The notes under the pieces were generated by a model, which saw nothing but the letters and a program-made list of their open reading frames with translations, had not been told where the DNA came from and did no database searches. A program made the position numbers and the translations under genes. Of a stretch of DNA of 64,000 nt, positions 26,633 to 36,400 are shown in pieces. Origin of the DNA: Duganella guangzhouensis (GTDB taxonomy: Bacteria; Pseudomonadota; Gammaproteobacteria; Burkholderiales; Burkholderiaceae_D). The stretch lies in NCBI RefSeq assembly GCF_009674535.1, contig NZ_WKJK01000021.1, positions 48,286-112,285 of the forward strand, in the 5' to 3' direction. How positions within the stretch are numbered: the first letter of the stretch is position 1; each line of letters begins with the position of its first letter.

Positions 26633-26935
26633 ATGTCCCTGACCCTATCTGACGTAACCCGCATTGCCAAACTGGCCCAACTTGAGATGAGCGAGCAGCA
26701 GACCAATACGGCGCTGGAGCAGCTGAATGGCATTTTCGCGCTGGCCGAACAGATGCAGGCGGTGGACACCGACGGCGTCGCGCCGCTGAGCCATCCGCTG
26801 GCCGCGCACATGAACAACATCGCGCTGCGCCTGCGCGACGACGTGGCCAGCGAGCCCAACCGCCGCGATGCCTACCAGGCGGTCGCCCCCAAAACCCAGG
26901 ACGGCCTGTACCTGGTGCCGAAAGTGATCGAGTAA
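26633..26935 (+). CDS. gatC: Asp/Glu-tRNA amidotransferase subunit C
   Basis: 100 residues. Small wrapping subunit that stabilises GatAB during conversion of Glu-tRNA-Gln and Asp-tRNA-Asn to the amidated forms. The N-terminal helix SDVTRIAKLAQLEMSEQQ, the central AVDTDGVAPLSHPL and the C-terminal DGLYLVPKVIE are characteristic. It is divergent from mreB and starts the gatCAB cluster, with 120 bases to gatA. Confidence 0.92.
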   Translation: MSLTLSDVTRIAKLAQLEMSEQQTNTALEQLNGIFALAEQMQAVDTDGVAPLSHPLAAHMNNIALRLRDDVASEPNRRDAYQAVAPKTQDGLYLVPKVIE

Positions 26936-26944
26936 AAATACCAC

Positions 26945-27024
26945 CGTCATTCCGGCGCAGGCCGGAATCCATGCTGAGCATCCAGGCTCGCGTTCTATGG
27001 ATTCCGGCTTGCGCCGGAATGACG
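26945..27024. repeat. dispersed palindromic repeat between gatC and gatA
   Basis: An ~80-base inverted repeat: CGTCATTCCGGCGCAGGCC at the left mirrors GGCTTGCGCCGGAATGACG at the right, each followed inward by GGAATCC/GGATTCC. The arms themselves are also partly palindromic (CCGGCGCAGGCCGG). This resembles the abundant short intergenic repeats of Betaproteobacteria and Neisseria that read as WIPACAGMT when translated. It may form a stable RNA hairpin between gatC and gatA. Confidence 0.75.
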
Positions 27025-27055
27025 CTGACGACGCAACGAATTCTACTGAAACGCC

Positions 27056-28528
27056 ATGCATACCAAAACCATCAAAGAGCTGTCTGCCCTGCTGCAAAGC
27101 AAAGCGATTTCCGCCACCGAGCTGGCCAAGCACTTCCTCGACCGCATCGAGAAAAGCGACCTTAACGCCTTCCTGCACGTCGACCGCGAACTGACGCTGG
27201 CGCAAGCGGCCGATGCCGACGCCCGCATCGCCGCCGGCACCGCCACCCCGCTGACCGGCGTGCCGATCGCGCACAAAGACATCTTCGTCACCAAAGGCTG
27301 GCGCTCGACCGCCGGCTCGAAAATGCTGGCCGACTATGTCAGCCCATTCGACGCCACCGTGGTCGAGAAGTTCCAGCAAGCCGGCATGGTCACGCTGGGC
27401 AAACTGAATTGCGACGAATTCGCCATGGGCTCGGCCAACGAGAACTCGGCCTTCGGCGCGGTGAAAAATCCGTGGGATAAAACCGCCGTACCTGGCGGCT
27501 CGTCGGGCGGTTCCGCCGCCGCCGTGGCCGCGCGCCTGGCGCCGGGCGTCACCGGCACCGACACCGGCGGCTCGATCCGTCAGCCAGCCTCGTTCTGCGG
27601 CATCACCGGCATCAAGCCGACTTACGGCCGCGTGTCGCGCTTCGGCATGATCGCGTTTGCCTCGTCGCTCGACCAGGGTGGCCCGATGGCGCAAACCGCC
27701 GAAGACTGCGCGCTGCTGCTGAACGCCATGGCCGGCTTCGACGAACGCGATTCGACTTCGCTGACGCCGGAACTGGGCGGTGTGGAGGAAGACTTCACCC
27801 GTGAACTGGGCCAGCCGCTGAGCGGTCTGCGCATCGGCGTGCCGAAGGAGTACTTCGGCGAAGGCTTGTCGAAAGACGTGGAAGACGCGGTGCGTGCCGC
27901 GCTGGCCAAGTATGTGGAACTGGGCGCGACCCTGGTCGACATCTCGCTGCCGAACACCAAGCTGTCGATTCCGGCCTACTACATGATCGCGCCGGCCGAA
28001 GCTTCGTCCAACCTGTCGCGCTTTGACGGCGTGCGTTACGGCTTCCGCGCCGAGGGTTACAAAGACCTGCAGGACATGTACCGCAAAACCCGCGACCAGG
28101 GCTTCGGCGCCGAAGTCAAACGCCGCATCATGGTCGGCACCTATGTGCTGTGCCACGGCTACTACGACGCCTACTACCTGAAGGCGCAAAAGATCCGCCG
28201 CCTGATCGCGCAGGACTTCGAGAAAGTGCTGAACGGTCCGGACGCGGTGTGCGATGTCATCATGGGTCCGGTGGCGCCTACCGTGGCGTGGGATCTGGGC
28301 GATAAATCGGACGATCCGGTGGCTGCCTACCTGGCCGACATCTACACGCTGTCCACCAGCCTGGCCGGCTTGCCTGGCATGTCGATCCCTGTGGGCTTCG
28401 GCGCCAAGAATCGCCCGGTGGGCCTGCAGATCATCGGCAAGCACTTTGGCGAAGCCAAGCTGCTGAACGTGGCGCACGCTTACCAGCAGGCGACCGACTG
28501 GCACACCCGCGCCCCAGCAGGCGTTTAA
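27056..28528 (+). CDS. gatA: Asp/Glu-tRNA amidotransferase subunit A
   Basis: 490 residues. Glutaminase subunit that releases ammonia from glutamine. The amidase-signature Ser-cisSer-Lys triad is visible: K74 in IAHKDIF, the glycine/serine loop GGSSGGSAAAVAA, and the nucleophile serine in GTDTGGSIRQPA. Length is normal. It sits between gatC and gatB, 22 bases before gatB. No strong ribosome binding site precedes the ATG. Confidence 0.95.
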   Translation: MHTKTIKELSALLQSKAISATELAKHFLDRIEKSDLNAFLHVDRELTLAQAADADARIAAGTATPLTGVPIAHKDIFVTKGWRSTAGSKMLADYVSPFDATVVEKFQQAGMVTLGKLNCDEFAMGSANENSAFGAVKNPWDKTAVPGGSSGGSAAAVAARLAPGVTGTDTGGSIRQPASFCGITGIKPTYGRVSRFGMIAFASSLDQGGPMAQTAEDCALLLNAMAGFDERDSTSLTPELGGVEEDFTRELGQPLSGLRIGVPKEYFGEGLSKDVEDAVRAALAKYVELGATLVDISLPNTKLSIPAYYMIAPAEASSNLSRFDGVRYGFRAEGYKDLQDMYRKTRDQGFGAEVKRRIMVGTYVLCHGYYDAYYLKAQKIRRLIAQDFEKVLNGPDAVCDVIMGPVAPTVAWDLGDKSDDPVAAYLADIYTLSTSLAGLPGMSIPVGFGAKNRPVGLQIIGKHFGEAKLLNVAHAYQQATDWHTRAPAGV

Positions 28529-28550
28529 TCACGAATACAGCGAGAATCAT

Positions 28551-30011
28551 ATGGAATGGGAAGTCGTCATCGGTATTGAGAACCACGTGCAGCTCACTAC
28601 CGCTTCTAAAATCTTCAGCGGCTCGCCGACCACCTTCGGCGCCGAAGCCAACACCCAAGCCAGCCCGGTTGACCTGGCGCTGCCTGGCGTGCTGCCGGTC
28701 ATGAACAAACAGGCCGTTGATCGCGCCATCCGCTTCGGCCTGGCGGCCGGTTCGAAAATCGCGCCGGCCTCTATCTTCGCCCGCAAAAACTACTTCTACC
28801 CCGACCTGCCGAAGGGCTATCAAATCAGCCAGTTCGAAGACCCGGTGGTACAGGGCGGCGCCATCACCTTCGGCTACGAGAAGGATGGTGAGTTCGTCAC
28901 CAAGACCGTCAACCTGACCCGCGCCCACCTGGAAGAAGACGCCGGCAAATCGCTGCACGAAGACTATGCCGGCATGTCCGGCATCGACCTGAATCGCGCC
29001 GGCACGCCGCTGCTGGAAATCGTGTCGGAGCCTGAGATTCGCAGCGCCACCGAAGCGGTGGCCTACTGCAAGGCACTGCACTCGCTGGTGATGTGGCTGG
29101 GCGTCTGCGATGGCAATATGCAGGAAGGCTCGTTCCGCTGCGATATCAACGTCTCGGTGCGTCCAAAAGGCCAGAAAGAATTCGGCACCCGCTGCGAAAT
29201 CAAAAACCTGAACTCGTTCCGCTTCATCGAGGAAGCGGTGCACGTTGAAGTGCGTCGCCAGATCGAGCTGATTGAAGACGGTGGCAAGGTGGTGCAAGCG
29301 ACCCGCCTGTACGATCCAGACAAGAAGGAAACCCGCGAAATGCGCAGCAAGGAAGACGCGCAGGATTACCGCTACTTCCCGGACCCTGACCTGCCGCCGC
29401 TGATCATCTCGAACGCCTGGATCGATCAGGTCAAGGCGCAGATGCCGGAACTGCCAGCCGCCATGCGCGAGCGCTTCGTCAGCGAATACGCGCTGCCGGA
29501 ATATGACTCGCTGGTGCTGACCGCATCCAAAGCCATGGCCACCTACTTCGTCGCCGTGGTGGACACCGCCGGCAAGGAAAACGCCAAGGCCGCCGCCAAC
29601 TGGCTGATGGGCGATGTGTCGTCGACCTTGAACCGCGAAGGCGTGGACATCGCCGACGCGCCGGTCAAACCGGCGCAGCTGGCGCTGATGCTGAAGCGTA
29701 TCGCCGACGGCACCATCAACAACAAGACCGCCAAGGAACTGTTTGGCGATATGTGGGCCGCCAAGTCGGACGACGACAATCTGGTCGACGCGCTGATCGA
29801 ATCGAAAGGTCTGAAACAGATCTCCGACACCGGCGCGCTGGAAGCCATCGTCAACGAGGTGATCGCCAACAATGCCAAGTCGGTGGAGCAGTACCGTGCC
29901 GGCAAGGAAGCGGCGATCAACGCGCTGATCGGCCAGGCCATGAAAGCCTCACGCGGCAAGGCCAATCCGGCCCAGCTGACCGAGCTGCTGAAAGCCAAGC
30001 TGGCCGGCTAA
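28551..30011 (+). CDS. gatB: Asp/Glu-tRNA amidotransferase subunit B
   Basis: 486 residues. Kinase/transamidase subunit that phosphorylates Glu or Asp on the misacylated tRNA and amidates it. The start MEWEVVIGIENHVQL, FARKNYFYPDLPKGYQISQ and GIDLNRAGTPLLEIVSEP are diagnostic, and the C-terminal YqeY-like tail domain (~335-486) is complete. Because GatCAB is present, the organism very likely relies on indirect Gln-tRNA and/or Asn-tRNA formation. Confidence 0.95.
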   Translation: MEWEVVIGIENHVQLTTASKIFSGSPTTFGAEANTQASPVDLALPGVLPVMNKQAVDRAIRFGLAAGSKIAPASIFARKNYFYPDLPKGYQISQFEDPVVQGGAITFGYEKDGEFVTKTVNLTRAHLEEDAGKSLHEDYAGMSGIDLNRAGTPLLEIVSEPEIRSATEAVAYCKALHSLVMWLGVCDGNMQEGSFRCDINVSVRPKGQKEFGTRCEIKNLNSFRFIEEAVHVEVRRQIELIEDGGKVVQATRLYDPDKKETREMRSKEDAQDYRYFPDPDLPPLIISNAWIDQVKAQMPELPAAMRERFVSEYALPEYDSLVLTASKAMATYFVAVVDTAGKENAKAAANWLMGDVSSTLNREGVDIADAPVKPAQLALMLKRIADGTINNKTAKELFGDMWAAKSDDDNLVDALIESKGLKQISDTGALEAIVNEVIANNAKSVEQYRAGKEAAINALIGQAMKASRGKANPAQLTELLKAKLAG

Positions 30012-30029
30012 ACACCCGCGCCACTCTGC

Positions 30030-30068
30030 AAAAAAGCCCCGCCCGGCACGGCTGCGTGGGGCTTTTTT
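30030..30068 (+). terminator. Rho-independent terminator after gatB
   Basis: AAAAAAGCCCC pairs with GGGGCTTTTTT across an ~17-base loop 18 bases after the gatB stop; GC stem followed by a six-T tract. This ends the gatCAB transcript. Confidence 0.85.
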
Positions 30069-30124
30069 GCGTGGATTTACACCGTCCGTGTGCTTGTTAC
30101 AACAGGATTGCCGCATAATGATTT

Positions 30125-30490
30125 ATGCGCACTCTACTGATACTCTTACTCGCCAGCAACGCCGCCCTGGCGGATCCCATCGACATCGACAAGGTCAAGA
30201 AAGACCTGGCGAAGATCGACCGCGAAACACGCGACACGCCAGCGGTGCCGGACTTCGGCAAAGAAGTGCCATACGGTCGCGAGATCACCGAGATTGCCGA
30301 CGCCTACGTCGGCACCGGCGAAGATTCGCGCGGCTATTACGAGTCGCCGGACGGCACCATGTACTACGTCGAAACCGTGCGCGGCAAAACCAGCTGCTCG
30401 ATGACCGGCGCGGTCAGCAACCCCGCCGGCAAAGGCGGCGGCGCCACCAAAATCCAGTGCCCCGCCAACACCACCTGGAAAAAATACTAG
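30125..30490 (+). CDS. small exported hypothetical protein
   Basis: 121 residues with a signal peptide (MRTLLILLLASNAALA, cleavage before DPIDID). The mature part is acidic at first (DIDKVKKDLAKIDRETRD), then has SPDGTMYYVETVRGK and two cysteines near the C-terminus (TSCSMTG, IQCPANTTW) that could form a disulfide in the periplasm. I do not recognise a family. It lies alone between the gatB terminator and the blaI-type regulator. Confidence 0.65.
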   Translation: MRTLLILLLASNAALADPIDIDKVKKDLAKIDRETRDTPAVPDFGKEVPYGREITEIADAYVGTGEDSRGYYESPDGTMYYVETVRGKTSCSMTGAVSNPAGKGGGATKIQCPANTTWKKY

Positions 30491-30518
30491 GCTAATCCCG
30501 GTCGACATCAACCGCCCC

Positions 30519-30584
30519 GTCAAGAAGTATACATTTTTGTCTAGATAGGTTAGTCTACTTCCACACGCTGATTGTGGAGGAGAC
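30519..30584 (+). promoter_or_regulatory. promoter/operator region of the BlaI-M56 pair
   Basis: A short AT-rich patch in GC-rich surroundings, containing GTATACATTTTTG and a 16-base element TAGATAGGTTAGTCTA with matching TAGA/TCTA ends. BlaI-family repressors bind short dyads over their own promoters, so this is a plausible operator. GGAGG lies 7 bases before the blaI ATG. Confidence 0.4.
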
Positions 30585-30956
30585 ATGAGCATCCCCAAAC
30601 CGACCGCCGCCGAACTCGAACTGCTGCAAGCGCTATGGCCGCTCGGTCCGGCCACCGCCAAGCAGGTGCACGAAGCCATGCAGGCCGACAAACCGGACCT
30701 CGCCTACGGCACCGTGCTGCGCCTGATGCAGATCATGCACACCAAAGGCATCCTGCTGCGCGACGAAAGCCAGCGCTCCCACATCTACACCCCCGCGCAG
30801 GCGCAGGACGCCATGCAAAACAATCTGCTCAAGGACTTGATGCAGAAAGCCTTCGCCGGCTCGGCCAAGGCGCTGGTGCTGGCCGCGCTGCGCAGCGGCA
30901 TTTCGAAAAAAGAACGCGCCGAAATCGAGAAACTGCTGAAAGAGGACGAGCAATGA
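30585..30956 (+). CDS. BlaI/MecI/CopY-family repressor
   Basis: 123 residues. Winged-helix repressor: the N-terminal domain (~1-75, PTAAELELLQALWPLGPATAKQV, YGTVLRLMQIMHTKG) contacts DNA, and the C-terminal helices (~80-123) dimerise. The family is inactivated by proteolysis through a membrane M56 protease, and exactly such a gene follows with an ATGA overlap. The regulated genes may be just this pair; no beta-lactamase is adjacent. Confidence 0.9.
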   Translation: MSIPKPTAAELELLQALWPLGPATAKQVHEAMQADKPDLAYGTVLRLMQIMHTKGILLRDESQRSHIYTPAQAQDAMQNNLLKDLMQKAFAGSAKALVLAALRSGISKKERAEIEKLLKEDEQ

Positions 30957-32227
30957 GCGCCCTCACCTTCGCCCTCGGCATGACGCTGATGCACTTTCTG
31001 TGGCAAGGCCTGCTGCTCGGCTGCGCCACTTTCGTCGCCCTCACCGTGCTGCGCAACAGCCGCGCCGAATACCGCTACTTGGTGGCCTGCTGCGGCCTGT
31101 TGTGCTGCCTCGGCTGGCCGGCGCTGGAGTTGTGGCAGCGCCTGCACACGCCAGCCGCGCCCGCCAGCGCCAGCATGCCCGGCCTGGGCGCGGCCGGCGC
31201 CATTCTTAACACCGACAATATCGCCAGCCTGCGCGACGCGCTGCGCGCCATCGTCAGCCTGTGGGCGCTGTGCGCGGCAGCGCTGGCGCTGCGCATGGCC
31301 ATCGGTCTGCTGTGGATAGACCGCGCCGCCCGCCAGCCAGGCGGCGGCCCGGAGCAGCAACGCTGGCAAGACGAATTGTCCCGGCTGGCGTCGCGCTTCG
31401 GCATCGCCCGCGCGGTGCGGCTGCGCGTGGTGAACACGCTCAACAGCCCAGTCACCGCCGGCTGGTGGCGGCCGGTGGTGCTGGTGCCGGCCTCGCTGCT
31501 GAGCGGCATGCCGCCCGAGCTGCTGCAAGCGCTGCTGGCGCATGAACTGGCGCACATCCAGCGCCACGATTATCTGATCAATCTGCTGCAGAACGTCATC
31601 GAAACGCTGCTGTTCTACCACCCGGCCGTCTGGTGGATCTCGAACCGCATCCGCGCCGAGCGCGAACTGATCGCAGACCATATCGCCGCAAGGCAGCTAG
31701 GCGAACCGCGGCGCCTGGCCCTTGCTCTATCGGAACTGGAGCGGCTCCGGTTCTCCAATCACCAACTGGCCCAAGCGGCCAATGGAGGAAATCTGATGGA
31801 ACGTATTCAACACCTGCTGCGCCCCGCCCCGCAACGCCTGAACTGGAAAGCCGCGGTCGCCATGCTGGGCGTGGCGGTGGCCTGCGTCTCGGTCTACACC
31901 CAGGCCACGGCGGCCGACAAACAAGCCACCGCCAGCCCACCGTTAAAGCTCACCAAGGCCGCCCGTATCGATTTCAACACCTGCGCCAAGCCGCTATGGC
32001 CGGAGGGCGCGATTGCCGCCAACCGCACCGGCACCGTGCAACTGGCCTTCCAGCTCGATGTCGATGGCAACGTCAAAGACTCCCGTATTGACCACAGCAG
32101 CGGCCATCCGGACCTGGATGAAGCGGCACGCACCGGCATTGCGAAATGCCACTTCAGCCCCGCGCTGAAGAAAGGCAAGCCGGTCGCGACCTGGCAGAGC
32201 GTGATGTACGTGTGGACGCTGGAATAA
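30953..32227 (+). CDS. M56 (BlaR1-like) membrane metalloprotease with TonB C-terminal domain
   Basis: 424 residues. N-terminal membrane helices (~5-55, ~95-120), then the zinc-protease region with HELAH in LLAHELAHIQRHDY and the downstream acidic ligand in ERELIADHIA. After a further membrane helix (~300-320) the periplasmic C-terminus is a TonB-like domain (~345-424, GTVQLAFQLDVDGNVKDSRI) in place of the penicillin-sensor domain of BlaR1. It presumably cleaves the BlaI-type repressor on an unknown envelope signal. The start at 30953 overlaps the repressor stop. Confidence 0.88.
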   Translation: MSALTFALGMTLMHFLWQGLLLGCATFVALTVLRNSRAEYRYLVACCGLLCCLGWPALELWQRLHTPAAPASASMPGLGAAGAILNTDNIASLRDALRAIVSLWALCAAALALRMAIGLLWIDRAARQPGGGPEQQRWQDELSRLASRFGIARAVRLRVVNTLNSPVTAGWWRPVVLVPASLLSGMPPELLQALLAHELAHIQRHDYLINLLQNVIETLLFYHPAVWWISNRIRAERELIADHIAARQLGEPRRLALALSELERLRFSNHQLAQAANGGNLMERIQHLLRPAPQRLNWKAAVAMLGVAVACVSVYTQATAADKQATASPPLKLTKAARIDFNTCAKPLWPEGAIAANRTGTVQLAFQLDVDGNVKDSRIDHSSGHPDLDEAARTGIAKCHFSPALKKGKPVATWQSVMYVWTLE

Positions 32228-32247
32228 GCCAACTGTTAATTTTCACA

Positions 32248-32281
32248 GCGCCGGCATGCGCCTCAAGCGGCATGCCGGCGC
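32248..32281. terminator. long perfect hairpin after the M56 gene
   Basis: A 12-bp perfect stem (GCGCCGGCATGC / GCATGCCGGCGC) with a 10-base loop 20 bases after the stop. There is no T-tract, so it is more likely a transcript-end stabiliser or Rho-assisted stop than a classical terminator. Confidence 0.5.
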
Positions 32282-32564
32282 ACTTCTGACCAGCGCACCA
32301 TTGAAAATCGTGCCACTATAAAAATTCAACAACACGGAGTAAAAACAACGTTTTATTCTGATTTCACGACATTTTTTCAAATGTACACGCGATTTTTCGC
32401 GACATTTTCCGTATAGAGACAAACGGTGAGATTTTCCCGCCGGCGCCTGGGTTAGCATGAATTTAGCCTGATTCCATTGGGCAACGTGTTTCCCGACACC
32501 GCCGGCGGCGCCTTGCATTTAACAATCAAGACGCTGGCGGCACACCTCAACTACGGAGATGTGC
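32282..32564 (+). promoter_or_regulatory. AT-richer intergenic region upstream of the collar-domain gene
   Basis: No gene is visible in this gap. The stretch ~32310-32430 is markedly AT-richer than the flanks and holds a near-direct repeat, TTTCACGACATTTT at ~32361 and TTTCGCGACATTTT at ~32394. This looks like a regulated promoter region for the surface-protein genes that follow. No confident -10/-35 pair was found. Confidence 0.45.
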
Positions 32565-33395
32565 ATGAAAAATCCAGCTTTCAGCCGCCGTTACACCCTT
32601 GCCTGCGCCCTGGCGGCAATGGGCACCCTGCCACTGGGCGCCAGCGCCTGCTCCTCGGAACCCACGGTTGGCGACGTCTGCATTGTCGCCATGAACTGGT
32701 GCCCGCGCATGTACGTGCCCGCTGACGGCAGCCTGCTGCCGATCAGCCAATACCAGGGGCTGTTTTCGCTGATCGTCACCAGCTACGGCGGCGATGGCCG
32801 TACCACTTTCGCCGTGCCCGACCTGCGCGGCCGCGCCCCGGTCGGCACCGGCACCGGCGCCAACCCGGCGCTGCCGACCGTCACCTTCGCCCAGAAACTG
32901 GGCCAGCCGGCGGCCGCGCTGAGCCCGGCCCAATTGCCGCTGCACAGCCACGGCGCCACCTTCGTCCCCACGCTGGCCGACACCCCGCTGATCATTCCGG
33001 CCCAGCCCGGCAATCTGAGCGTCAAGGCCAACCTGCCGGTGGCGGCCTCGGCCACCGGCGCGCTGGGCGGCACCACAGTCGCTCTCGGCGGCGGCCAGAA
33101 CGGCTATCTGAGCGCCATCAAGGGCGCCAGTGGCGTGGACGACGTCACGTTCACCGGCCCCTACACCACGCAAGACCCTGGCACCGGTAGCGCCCTGCTG
33201 CCGGCCAGGGTGGAGGTGTCCGGCAGCCCGGCGCTGGCCGCCACCACGGTACAGGTCAAGGCTGTCAACGGCGGCGCGGTGACGGTGCTGCCAGGCGGCG
33301 GCGTCACCACGCCTGCGCCGCTGCCGACCCAAGCGCCGTCGCTCGGCATGACCTATTGCATCGCAGCGCAAGGTCTCTATCCCGAGCGCCCCTGA
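32565..33395 (+). CDS. exported phage tail collar-domain protein (MdpB-like)
   Basis: 276 residues from ATG 32565 (GGAG 6 bases upstream). A signal peptide (~1-30, ending GASAC; a lipobox-like LGASAC is possible) precedes a phage tail-collar fold: VPADGSLLPISQYQGLFSL, GDGRTTFAVPDLRGRAPVG and the closing GMTYCIAAQGLYPERP. Phage collar proteins have no signal peptide, so this is a cellular derivative of the microcystin-dependent-protein group rather than prophage debris. The middle is Gly/Ala/Thr-rich. It is 33 bases upstream of the giant DUF4347 protein and probably co-transcribed. Confidence 0.8.
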   Translation: MKNPAFSRRYTLACALAAMGTLPLGASACSSEPTVGDVCIVAMNWCPRMYVPADGSLLPISQYQGLFSLIVTSYGGDGRTTFAVPDLRGRAPVGTGTGANPALPTVTFAQKLGQPAAALSPAQLPLHSHGATFVPTLADTPLIIPAQPGNLSVKANLPVAASATGALGGTTVALGGGQNGYLSAIKGASGVDDVTFTGPYTTQDPGTGSALLPARVEVSGSPALAATTVQVKAVNGGAVTVLPGGGVTTPAPLPTQAPSLGMTYCIAAQGLYPERP

Positions 33396-33428
33396 TTCCC
33401 TACCCGTTCACCGTTCGAAGAACTCATC

Positions 33429-36400
33429 ATGTCCGTACACGCCCACTCCCCCCAGTCCAACCATCACGCCGGCCTGGTCCGGTTACCCCAGTTGCCGGCC
33501 AAACCGGCCGCCGCCCGCGAAGCGCTGCTGATCGACGCCGGTCTCAGCGACCGCCATCTGCTGGCGGCCGGCGCGCCGCACGGCATCACGGTGGACCAGT
33601 TCGGTGGTGATGGCGACGGCCTGGCACAGCTGCGCGACTGGGCCGTCGGCGCCGGCGCCAGCGATTACGCTGCGCTGCATCTGCTGTGCCACGGCGCGCC
33701 GGGCCGGCTGCTGCTGGGCACGCGCACGCTGGATCTGGCGGCGCTGGCGCAACCGGCGGTGCGGCACGCGCTGCGCGTTATCGGCGGCGCCGTGGGTCCG
33801 GGTGGCGGCGTTTTGCTGTACAGCTGCGAGGTGGCCAAGGGCGCGGCCGGCAGAGCCTTCGTGGCGGCGCTGTCGCGCGCGTTGGGCGTCCCGGTCGCGG
33901 CCGCCACAGGACTGATCGGCGCGGCGGCGTTGGGCGGCAGCTGGACATTGGCGCACGGCGCCGCTGGCATCGGCGTGCCCACGCTGCGCTGGCCGGATTA
34001 TCCACACACGCTGACCATCGCCTCCAACGTCACCACCTTTTCCAACATCGGCGCCAACACCAACTACCAGCAGCTGGCCGTGAACTACAGCACCCCGGCG
34101 GTGCTGAGCCAGAGCGACATGGCCGGCAGCGGCTGGGATGTGACCGCGCAGTCCAGCCTCAACACCGCAGCCTTCGCGCTGCGCGGCATCAACGGCAGCG
34201 GCAATGGCGATGGCGACGTCACCTCGATCCGCATTCAAGCCAACGATATCGACTATGTCAGCTTCCGCTCCAACGGCAATGGCTTTTACTTCGACCTGAC
34301 CTCGTTCGCGATCCGCAACATCGCCAACGCCAGCTTCACGGTGCAAGCGCTGGACATCAACGGCAACACCAGCGGCGCCGCAGTGGCGTTCAACATCAGC
34401 GCCAGCCCGAACGCCGGCGGCGCCTTCACCACCATTTCGCTGGCCGGCAACAGCGACTTCGTCGGCATCTTCGGTTTCAAGGTCACGCTCAGCACCGGCT
34501 CCGACGCGCCGTTCTTCGACAATCTGACGGTGGCCAACATCGGCATTCCGGCGCTGCCCACCACCACCGTCAGCAGTGCTGCGCTGTCGGCCGACACCAA
34601 TATCGCCGGCGACTTCGTGACCGCTACCGCGGCCCAGACCATCAGCGGCAGCTTGAGCGCGGCGCTGGTGGCCGGCGAATCGGTGCAAGTGTCCTATGAC
34701 AACGGCAACAGCTGGAGCAACGCCAGCAGTTTCAGCACCGGTTCCAGCAGTTGGTCGACCAGCACCACGCTGGCCGGCAGCAATACCTTGCAGGTGCGCG
34801 TGACCAACACCTATGGCAGCAGCACCGCCTACAGCCACAGCTACACGCTCGACCAGGTGGCGCCGGCCACGCCGGTGACGCCGGACCTGAAGCCGGCCAG
34901 CGACAGCGGCCCATCGTCGACCGACAACATCACCAACGTCACCACGCCGGAGTTCAGCGGCACGGCCGAAAGCGGCAGCACCGTCACCCTGTACGACAGC
35001 GATGGCAGCACCGTGCTGGGCAGCGCGGTCGCCACCGGCGGCAACTGGAGCATCACCGCCAGCACGCTGACGCAGGGCACGCACAACCTGAGCGTCAAGG
35101 CCAGCGACCTGGCCGGCAATGTCAGCGCCGCCTCCAGCACGCTGGCGGTCACCATCGACACCACCGCGCCCAGCGCGCTGGCCCTGAGCAGCGCCAGCGC
35201 CTCCACCAGCGCCGCCAGCGCCGGCGCCACCGTGGCCACGCTGTCGGCCACCGACAGCAGCGCGCTCACTTACGCGCTGGCCAGCGGCAATGGCAGCAAC
35301 GACGCCGACAACGCCAGCTTCACCATCAGCGGCAACAGCCTGCATGTCGGCGCCAGCACGCTAAGCGCCGGCACCTACCACCTGTATCTGTCGGCCACCG
35401 ACGCCGCCGGCAATGTCAGCTATCTGGCGCAGAACTTCACCGTCAACGCAGTGCCGAGCGTGAGCACAATCACGCGCGCCGGCGGCGCCACGGCGGCGCT
35501 GGCCGGCAGCGCCAGCACCGCCAGCTATCTGGTCACCTTCAGCGAAAGCGTGACCGGCGTCGACACCAGCGACTTCACGCTGACCGGCACCGGCACCGCC
35601 AGCGGCAGCATAGCCTCGATCAGCGGCAGCGGCAGCAGCTACACCGTCACCGTCAACAACCTGAGCGGCGACGGCAGTTTGCGACTCGACCTGAACAGCA
35701 GCGGCACCGGCATCCAGAGTGGCGCCAGCGTCGCCATCGGCGGCGGCTACACCGCCGGCGCCAGCTACACGCTGGACCACACGGCCCCCGCCACGCCGTC
35801 GGCGGCGGTGCTGAGCGCGGGCAGCGACAGCGGCGTCTCCGGCAGCGACAACCTGACCAACGTCACCACGCCACAGCTCAGCGGCACGGCCGAAAGCGGC
35901 AGCACCGTCACCCTGTACGACAGCGACGGCACCACCGTGCTGGGCAGCACCACCGCCAGCGGCGGCAACTGGTCCATCACCGCAAGCACGCTGTCGCAGG
36001 GCGCGCATCAGTTGACCGTCAAAGCCACCGATGCCGCCGGCAATGTCAGCGCGGCGTCACCGGCGCTGAGCATCACGGTCGATACCGCCGCGCCCAGCGC
36101 GCTGGCCTTGAGCGACACCAACGCCGCCGTGGTCAGCGCCACCGCCGGCGCCACGCTGGCCACGCTGTCGGCCAGCGACAGCAGCGCTATCACCTATGCG
36201 CTGGCCACCGGCAACGGCAGCAACGACGCCGACAACGCCAGCTTCTCGGTGAGCGGCAGCAGCCTGCAGGTCGGCGCGGCGCAGCTGAGCGCCGGCACCT
36301 ATCACATCTATCTGTCGGCCACCGATGCCGCCGGCAATGTCAGTTATCTGGCGCAAAGCATCAGCGTGCAAAATGCGCCGGCGGTCAGCAGCATCGTCCG

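Noticed and set aside
32565..33395. Prophage remnant because of the tail-collar domain
   Set aside because: It has a signal peptide and no other phage genes lie nearby; the collar fold is also used by cellular MdpB-like proteins.
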